From Auxenochlorella pyrenoidosa (taxonomy: Eukaryota > Chlorophyta > Trebouxiophyceae > Chlorellales > Chlorellaceae): a stretch of 13,742 nt of DNA. The stretch lies in the NCBI GenBank assembly GCA_001430745.1, contig KQ482013.1, positions 294,552-308,293 on the forward strand, read 5' to 3'. Below are positions 8,186 through 13,742 of the stretch, piece after piece. The position numbers and the translations under genes were made by a program. A model generated the notes under the pieces. That model had not been told where the DNA came from. It made no database searches and saw only the letters and a program-made list of their open reading frames with translations. Each line of letters begins with the position of its first letter. Within the stretch, counting starts at the first letter, position 1.

Positions 8186-8570
8186 GTGTGCCAGGCGGAC
8201 TGCGAGGCACCAACGCGCCATGTTGACTGGATATCCAACCTGATTAACACTGATCAAGGTGCAAGGCAGGTCCTCTGGTGTGCTGAGCAGACTCCTGGAT
8301 GTCACTCGCGCCTGCGGCACCCTGTGAGCTTGCGCCAATCCGGGCGGGCCCGCGGGCTCCGCGCCGTTCCTACTCGGGAACAACTGCTAACAGTTTCAAT
8401 TGCGCCCACTTCACTAGTACTGCTCTTTTTTTCTTTTTGTTCAACCCCACCTGTTTGAGCCTCTCGCCACGGCCCTGCCAGTGACAGAGGAATGAGCCGC
8501 GGGAAGGGGCCTGAGGCTTCCCCTGCCTTTGCATACATGCACATGTGCGGCGTACCAGTCACGACTAGTG
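8186..8570 (+). other. 3' flank of gene A / spacer between duplicated genes
   Basis: This holds the 3' untranslated region and the junction with unit B. No exact TGTAA polyadenylation word is present. A T-rich stretch at 8424-8440 is the only obvious low-complexity element. I see no gene here, and the sequence is not similar to the region before 784. Confidence 0.6.
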
Positions 8571-8789
8571 GAATGAATGTGCCTTGCATGTATATGCTTA
8601 TGTTTCAGCATTGTTTGCCATCAGGGCTGTGATCATGCAGCGCATCAGCTGGGGCACGAAGGGTCACATGCACAGGCAGAAGGCCAGATCAGCTGCCTGG
8701 TGCAGCCAAGGCAAATTAGGTGGACATCACCTGATTTGCCTTGGACCCATCCTACCACCAGCTGGCCAGGGTACAACCCGCCAGCAAGC

Positions 8790-8910
8790 AGCAGCTTTCG
8801 ATCTCTGTGCAGACCAGAGTGCCTGATCTTCATTGTCGGGACCTGCTTTGCATGCTGCCACATGCCCGGTGCCACGAACCGGCCATCCGGGCTTCTTCCT
8901 CCCCCCGATC
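8790..8910 (+). promoter_or_regulatory. Conserved distal upstream block, unit B
   Basis: This is the counterpart of the block at 1016-1145. The first 50 bases differ at one position. It is about 500 bases upstream of the start codon of gene B, the same distance as in unit A, so spacing is preserved. Confidence 0.35.
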
Positions 8911-9230
8911 TCTGCCATTTCGCTCGACGATCTCACGCAGAGGTCAGGTCGGCCTGCCAACCCCGGCAACCCTCGGTACGCCTTCCCGCCCGCGGATAGG
9001 TCTTTCAGCAGCGCTAGACAGCTTTCTGGCGCCCCATCGACTGTGGGAGCATGAAAAGTAGGTTGTGGGGTTTGAAGGGACAGTGAGCGGGGTTGAAATG
9101 GCCGCGGCCTTTGGCAGCTGCCAGAAGCAGCCCATTCGGCAGGAAATGCGCCGCCAAACCTCGGCGCCCCTTTTTAAGATGAGGGAGCAGTTCCGCGGAG
9201 GAGCATTCTGCCGGAGCAGGGATACCGGCG

Positions 9231-9341
9231 ATGGCTGCCGCCGTCTCAACTGTCTACAGCTTGCCATCGGCAGCTACGAACCCTTGCAGCTTGGGCTCCT
9301 CGCAAGGCAGCATCTTCTATCATTACCGACCGCAGGCATGA
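9231..9341 (+). other. Short upstream ORF of gene B (36 codons)
   Basis: An ATG in a favourable context (GGCGATGGCTGCC) opens a 36-codon frame whose TGA (9339-9341) overlaps the gene B start as ATGA, as the shorter upstream ORF of gene A does. The two encoded peptides are unrelated, so any role would lie in translation control and not in the peptide. That it is in the mRNA is inferred. Confidence 0.35.
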
Positions 9342-12300
9342 GGATGAGGAGCGCGCTTCTGGCGGGCTTAGTGCTCGTCTGTGCTCTCGGTGGGTGTGCC
9401 CGCGGGCGGTGCCAGGACCTTGCCCAATCTTGCCAGCCCTGCAGGCGCCACACGCACACAAACGCGACGAGCGCGGGGGCGCCCCCGCTCCAATGGTCAG
9501 TCTCTCTCACACACACACACACACACACAAACCACCACCACCACCACCCACACGTACACACACCTTGGGGCCCACTGCAGACGCTGCGCTGGCTGGGCCC
9601 GCCCCCGGGCTGCTGCCCGGTCGTAAGACCATCCGCCTGGTTGGCCGCGGGATGTGCAGCCAGAGTGAGATATGTGGGCAGGCCTGGGCTCATCGCACCC
9701 AGCTGCCCCTGCGCGTGCTCCCCCGTTGCCCTACGCCTTGGTATATATCAAGCCTGGAAGGGACACAGACCCCGAGCACGTGCCCCTTGCACACTCCCAC
9801 CTCTGCTCCGCAGCCATCCTCCAGGACCCGCCGTGCGGAGGGTGCGTGCTGCAGCAGTCGATCATGCATGCTTTGCCTGCTTCGACTTGCATTGCCCTTG
9901 TCCGCAGAGGAATCTGCGGGGCAGACGTGATGCAGAGGGGTGGCCTGCCCACTGCCGCTATGCCAGAGTGCAGTGCTTGCCGCCATGCATATGCCCATGC
10001 CCGGGCGCCAGCGCTCGCTGATCGCCCTCGCCTGCCCCTGCTCCCCCTGCCTGCAGCGGCGACATTGCCCTCAAGCTGGTCTCTGACAACAGGCTGCCCT
10101 GCGCAATCTGGCAGCTGGCCGCCGTCACGCCCAAGGGCCCCAGCCAAAACCTGGTCGGCGTGCCCGTCATCATCAAGTCAGCGTGTCGCATGGCCCCCAA
10201 TCCCACCTGCAACGCCTTCCTCACCGGCCCGACCACCTGCACTGATGGATACACAAACATGGGTGCCGGCGGACAGTGGGTGATCGAGGCTGTGGGTAGC
10301 AGGTACCGCCTTCGCTCCCTGGTGAGGCGGGTTGCTCATTGCATCATCAGCACTGAATGAGCAAATCATGCTCGCTGCCACATGTTGTTGTCGAGTTTTT
10401 AGGTGGCGCGGTCCGGCCTGTCAGAGCAGGAGCAGGTCTTGACCGAGCAGCGGCCCAATTGCTGAAAGCTGGGCCTGGCTTTGACTTAACGCATGCCGGC
10501 CCCACCACCCCAATCGAATACAACAGCAACCCCCGCTCTGTGGCTGTTCCTGCAGGCCCGCGGCAGCTGCCAGGGCCAGTACCTAGGCGCGGCCAAGGTG
10601 GCCAATCAGAGCGAGTGCGCAAACGCCCCCAGGCTGGGGTTCCGAGCGCCCGCTGGCGCTGGCGCTACTTACCTGGACCAGTGGATCATCGAGGACGCCC
10701 CCACCACACCCTCCCCGCCCCCACCCAAGCGCTCGCCGCCCCCTCCTAAGCGCTCGCCGCCACCGCCAAAGAAGCGCTCTCCTCCGCCGCCCAAGCCCTC
10801 CCCGCCCCCTCCCTCTCCCTCTCCCGCCCCGCCCCCGCCCCTCGTTGAGCCAGTGCGTGCCCCAAGGGGGGTGCATGCAATTGAGCAACATGCAACATGC
10901 AAAGCCAGGCTTGGGCTGGCAGGGAGCACCAGAGGGATGCATGCGTCTCTTCTCCAAGACAGCCTGGAGTTGAGGGCCGGCTGGTGTGCAAGATATGCAT
11001 GTGCCCAGCCTCCTCACCGCCTCTCAAGCCTTCCCAGGCTGCGCTTCCCACCCACGAGGGCACACCTTGTCCGCCCACCAAGCCCTCTGCACTGCCGCCT
11101 CCATCCCCTGCCCCGCAGTTGTGGATACCCGCCGGCCTGGGCGCTGAGAACATCACCACAGGAGATGCCGAGCAGGTCGCGTCTACCTACGACGACATGA
11201 CCCTTGGTCCCCTGTTTGCTGCCACAGACAGCTTCTCCCAGACAGGGGCTGTGTACTACAGGTGACCGGGCAGGGGCTGGGCAGGGCTGCGACGAGGGCG
11301 CCCAGTATGCGAGGCTGGGAGTGCAAATTCGAACCTGTGGTTCAGTTGACTGCAGAGCGGTGGGAAGGTCGGCAGGCTGCCGCTGGTGCGGCTGCAGCCA
11401 AGGATGGTCTTTAGAGGAACCTGGATGGGCTGCGTTTGCTGGCCGGCCTTCCGGGCTCAAATGTGCTGCATTCCTGCCTGCCTGCCCTCTCCCGCAGCAC
11501 CGAGGAGACGGTGTGTGCCCAGCTGGGGGGCGGCGGCGGCCGCCGCCTGCTGCGCGGCGCGAGCACCTGCCGCCGGCGCCGGCGCCTGCAGGGGGCGGGC
11601 GGCTGGACCAAGTACATGGGGCGGGACTTTGGGGACACGGGAGGCTTCATCAGCCTGCAGGTGTGGAGGGGGAGGCAGGTTGGCAGGGCTTGTTACTCAT
11701 ATACTTTTGACCTCGCACCCAGGAGGCCTTTGTGTTCCAGCATTTGACTTGACAGCAGCCGGGGCTGGTGGAGCTCCGCGCCCTGTAGCGAGGCACCCCC
11801 TGTGCCATAAGCGCGGTCGGAAACATGTGCAACATCGAATGGCCTGGCTGAGCCCCCCCCCCACCCCCCCCACCCCCCCCACCCCACCCTCACACACACA
11901 CACACACCAAACCACACCACCACCACCACCACGCAGATGACCTCCCCGGGCGTGCCGGCTGTGGCCTACCGCAACCTGGCTGGCGAGGGCATCTTTAAGG
12001 TAAGGCTGTGCCAGCCGGGCAAGCCCCAGCCCGCCCTGTCAGGCCTGGCCCTAGGGTTGCATGCAGCTCGCAGGGCCTCAGTGCGGGTCTGCGCAGCCTT
12101 CAAAGCTGCTGCACGCTGGCCAGTGCCAGCCAGGAATGCCCGCACCCACCCGCTCCTGGTCTCTTCCGCACACGCCCCACGCCTGTGTACGCTGCCATCT
12201 GAAATACAGGTGTCAAATGGGACAGACTGGAATTTTGGCTGCACAGCAGATGGCAAGGTGGGTGCCTGGGGGTGGCGGCAAGGGCCGCCGCCTGCCTGTG

Positions 12301-12394
12301 TGCACGGGCAGGCGAGGGTTGCGAGGGAGGGCTGCCGCTCTACGGAATGCTGTCCAAGGGTCGCAGCACTGAGCAGGCTGCCCGGCACTGTGCG

Positions 12395-12425
<31 letters not shown>

Positions 12426-13742
12426 ACCCGACTTACACCCGCGTCTCCGATTACCCGCAGTTTAGCTTACCTGCCTGCCAGCCAGCCAGCCAGCCCTCCA
12501 CCTGCGCCTTGCCTGCCCGCCTGCCATCCAACCTTTCCTGCCTGCAGTTCGGTGACGACGCCAAATACATCAGCCTGTTTGCGACGCCCCCCATACTGGT
12601 CTCCGAAATCGGTGTGCAGCACATCGTGGCCTACGCTGACGGCAAGTGCCCTCCTGATCTTGCTTGGTCTCTGCTGCTGCAACTAGGCTCCCCCAAGTGC
12701 CCTCCCGCAGCTGCCCTGCTCCGCTGCTGCGCCAGGGCCCCCCTCTCACAGCTGCCTGCGGTCCTGGGGTCGCTGCGGGCGTCCCTGCAGACTTGCTGGC
12801 TGGGCCGCTTGCTCCGCTGCTGGCTGCCGGGCTTTGATGGGCCTTGATGTGCACTGATGCTGTGCTGATACTCTCGATGCCGCGCTGCCCCTGCCCCTGC
12901 CTGGCTGCACGGGGCCTCCCGGCGCACTCACAGCCACACCCAAACAGCCACACCCAAACAGCCACACCCCAACAGCCACACCTGTCGCCCGCCCAGTGGC
13001 GTCTCCTGCCGCCTGCAGTAAGCTGGGATAATTTGCGCTCTGGGGAGTCACCCACGCCGTCGTATGCCCCGCTGCCCTGCAGGGGGCAACTGCGACAAGC
13101 TCAAGGTCAAGATCTGCCAGGCGGGACAGTGGCAGGACTTCACCCTTGCGGTATACAACCACCCCGTCGCCGACATATCCCTCTATATCTGGCCATGGTG
13201 AGCGGGCTGGCAGCTGGCCGAGCCCGGCAGGGCACGTCTGACGGGGGGCTGCCATGCTCCGTCCCGCGCTCCGCCGAGCTTGCCCAGCCCAGCACCGCGC
13301 GGCAGCGGCGGCGCGCAACCTGCGTGCTGGGCATGCTGTGACGCCCCCTTGCAGGAACTCTGGCAACCTGACGTGGACACCCGTCGTGGCGTTCACCGAT
13401 ACCAACTCCAGCCTGCCTGTCATGAGGTGGGGACCTGGGACGCCATGTGGAGGCCTGGGGCGCCCAGCCTGCAGGTGTCGACGCCGCGCCAGCTCCGCGG
13501 GTGGTCCAGCCCTGCATCCTTGGAACAGCCGCGTCGGGGGAAGCCGCGCCGGTGGCTTGCAGGGAGCGGGCGAGGCCGCGCCACACTGGTGACCGCCGCC
13601 GCGCCCCCCAATCCCCCACCCCCACCCCCCACCATGATCACACACACACACACACACACACACATACCGTCGCCCGGCAGCTCCTTTGCCACTGGCCATA
13701 CATCGCGCGAACCTCCCTGTATGATCTCCAAAGCGTCTGGCC
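9338..13742 (+). CDS. Gene B: paralogue of gene A, 3' end outside window
   Basis: Exons: 9338-9389, 9581-9673, 9814-9841, 10057-10321, 10556-10852, 11119-11261, 11498-11660, 11937-11999, 12210-12257, 12548-12641, 13083-13197, 13355-13426. They give 477 full codons in one frame. Intron phases are identical to gene A, including the GC-AG intron 10. The signal peptide is MRMRSALLAGLVLVCAL. The eight trefoil cysteines and the QWxIE-type strands are kept. The linker is a little shorter and contains KKR. The blade-1 Gly/Arg insertion is kept. One sequon of gene A (NGT in blade 3) is lost. After exon 12 the next acceptor-like site (ends 13680) leads into sequence that does not clearly match exon 13 of gene A. 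The frame upstream of 9338 is open back to an ATG at 9065, but the signal peptide argues for 9338. Function unknown, as for gene A. Confidence 0.75.
9507..9549 (+). repeat. (CA)n-(CCA)n microsatellite in intron 1, gene B
   Basis: About 11 CA units are followed by ACC/CCA triplets, 30 bases before the exon 2 acceptor (9580). Intron 1 of gene A has no such tract, so it arose or was lost after the duplication. Confidence 0.9.
9581..10699 (+). other. Gene B N-terminal trefoil-like domain
   Basis: Exons 2-5, with the same three subrepeats as gene A: KTIRLVGRGMC...CAIWQLA, VIIKSACR...GGQWVIEA, YRLRSLARGSC...LDQWIIED. All eight cysteines are conserved. Substitutions are scattered and many are silent, which is what a functional pair under constraint would show. 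Confidence 0.5.
10432..10555 (+). other. Highly conserved 3' half of intron 4, gene B
   Basis: Gap-free match to 2712-2835 with four mismatches; see the gene A entry. The first part of this intron, by contrast, has diverged with indels. Confidence 0.6.
10700..10852 (+). other. Gene B SPPPP linker
   Basis: About 51 residues of SPPPP blocks with KR, KKR and KP spacers, ending SPSPAPPPPLVEP. The block number differs from gene A, as expected for a slippage-prone repeat, while the flanking WIIEDAP and the exon end (EP before the donor) are kept. Confidence 0.8.
11532..11547. repeat. 16-nt GC palindrome in exon 7, gene B
   Basis: Identical to the palindrome at 3909-3924 in gene A and at the same codon positions. 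Confidence 0.8.
11852..11935 (+). repeat. C-run/(CA)n/(CCA)n tract abutting exon 8 acceptor, gene B
   Basis: C-runs broken by A pass into about eight CA units and then CCA triplets. The tract ends at the ACGCAG acceptor (11936), so it replaces the normal polypyrimidine tract. Gene A has an ordinary sequence at this place. Confidence 0.85.
12395..12425 (+). repeat. (CCTG)n microsatellite, intron 9 of gene B
   Basis: Same position as the CCTG tract of gene A at 4756-4785. Confidence 0.85.
12461..12547 (+). other. Possible alternative 5' extension of exon 10, gene B
   Basis: TTACCCGCAG ends at 12460, followed by TTT as at the gene A acceptor. From there 29 codons are open and in frame with exon 10 (FSLPACQPASQPSTC...). 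Using it would insert 29 residues rich in Pro, Ser and Cys between blades 2 and 3. The normal acceptor (CCTGCAG, ending 12547) gives the FGDDAKYISL start that matches gene A, so it is preferred. Confidence 0.3.
12642..13082 (+). other. GC-AG intron 10, gene B
   Basis: The donor G|GCAAGT is identical to that of gene A, and the acceptor is CTGCAG. It gives the reading YADGGNCDKLKVKI. The intron is about 120 bases longer than in gene A, partly through a 14-bp minisatellite. Confidence 0.75.
12931..12982 (+). repeat. 14-bp minisatellite in intron 10, gene B
   Basis: About 3.7 copies of CAGCCACACCCAAA, the first two identical and the third with one change. It is absent from gene A. Confidence 0.85.
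13638..13664 (+). repeat. (CA)n microsatellite in intron 12, gene B
   Basis: About 13 CA units, 16 bases before the acceptor-like CCCGGCAG ending at 13680. Intron 12 of gene A carries a different C/CA-rich tract. Confidence 0.9.
13681..13742 (+). other. Tentative start of gene B exon 13
   Basis: It follows CGCCCGGCAG and continues the frame from exon 12 without a stop to the window end. The encoded residues do not align with FFNRTSDDWQTL of gene A. It may be a diverged exon, a frame-disrupted exon, or still intron. The window ends before this can be decided. Confidence 0.25.

Larger units (their letters stand above)
784..8570 (+). repeat. Tandem duplication unit A
   Basis: Homology to the second unit becomes visible at 784 (GAATGGATGTGCCTTGCATG against GAATGAATGTGCCTTGCATG at 8571). 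It continues through the upstream region, all exons to exon 12 and many intron segments. The unit length, about 7.8 kb, is the distance between the two homology starts. The left boundary is judged by eye and could move by tens of bases. Confidence 0.75.
11119..13426 (+). other. Gene B propeller-like domain, blades 1-4 (partial)
   Basis: Exons 6-12 encode the repeats LFAATDS, AVAYRN, IVAYADG and VVAFTDT with their tryptophan strands WTKYMG, WNFGC and WQDF. The blade-1 polybasic insertion (RRLLRG...CRRRRRLQG) is present. The remaining blades would lie beyond 13742. Confidence 0.5.
8571..13742 (+). repeat. Tandem duplication unit B (cut by window end)
   Basis: This is the second, direct-oriented copy of the unit. 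Gene order and exon structure match unit A up to exon 12 (13426). The rest of the unit is either diverged or outside the window. The copies differ by microsatellite insertions in introns 1, 7 and 12 and a 14-bp minisatellite in intron 10 of unit B, and by a C/CA-rich tract in intron 12 and a GT tract in intron 14 of unit A. Confidence 0.8.

Noticed and set aside
9065..9389. N-terminal extension of gene B in the same frame (ATG at 9065 or 9098)
   Set aside because: It would bury the signal peptide. The matching frame in gene A has no ATG and the translated leaders are poorly conserved; better explained as leader sequence.
12746..13699. 317-codon reverse-strand ORF
   Set aside because: Antisense shadow of gene B exons 11-12 and GC-rich introns. 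Its residues alternate with repeat translation, and it is not maintained in gene A.

Overview
This window reads as nuclear DNA of a GC-rich green alga. The evidence is many short introns with GT-AG (and a few GC-AG) borders, extensin/HRGP-type SPPPP tracts, CA/GT and CTGC microsatellites inside introns, and a multi-exon secreted protein gene. A trebouxiophyte such as a Chlorella relative is my best guess; this is inference, not a database match. I see no prokaryotic operon, rRNA, tRNA, CRISPR array or transposon.

The window holds two head-to-tail paralogues from a tandem duplication. Homology starts at about 784 for unit A and 8571 for unit B, a unit length of about 7.8 kb. Gene A (1602-8185) is complete: 19 exons join without a frame break into a 681-residue protein. 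Gene B (9338 to the window end) matches its first 12 exons one for one, then runs out of the window. I derived the splice sites by hand from the agreement of the two copies, codon phase and border dinucleotides.

The predicted protein has three parts. A signal peptide leads into an N-terminal domain of about 165 residues with eight cysteines and three tryptophans spaced 56 and 57 residues apart, resembling a beta-trefoil. A lysine/arginine-dotted SPPPP linker follows. The C-terminal half, about 430 residues, carries seven copies of a VAY/VAF-type repeat, most with a downstream tryptophan strand, resembling a seven-bladed beta-propeller. Gene A carries nine N-glycosylation sequons. The whole looks like a secreted, possibly carbohydrate-binding, cell-wall or matrix glycoprotein whose function I do not know.

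Regions: 1-783 has no gene I can support. 784-1601 and 8571-9337 are paralogous upstream regions with a shared conserved block and short upstream ORFs ending on the start codon. 8186-8570 is the 3' flank of gene A. The most notable observations are the unfamiliar three-part architecture, polybasic insertions at the same position of blades 1 and 5, conserved GC-AG introns, a 124-nt stretch of intron 4 more conserved between paralogues than the exon before it, and the loss of clear homology in gene B after exon 12.
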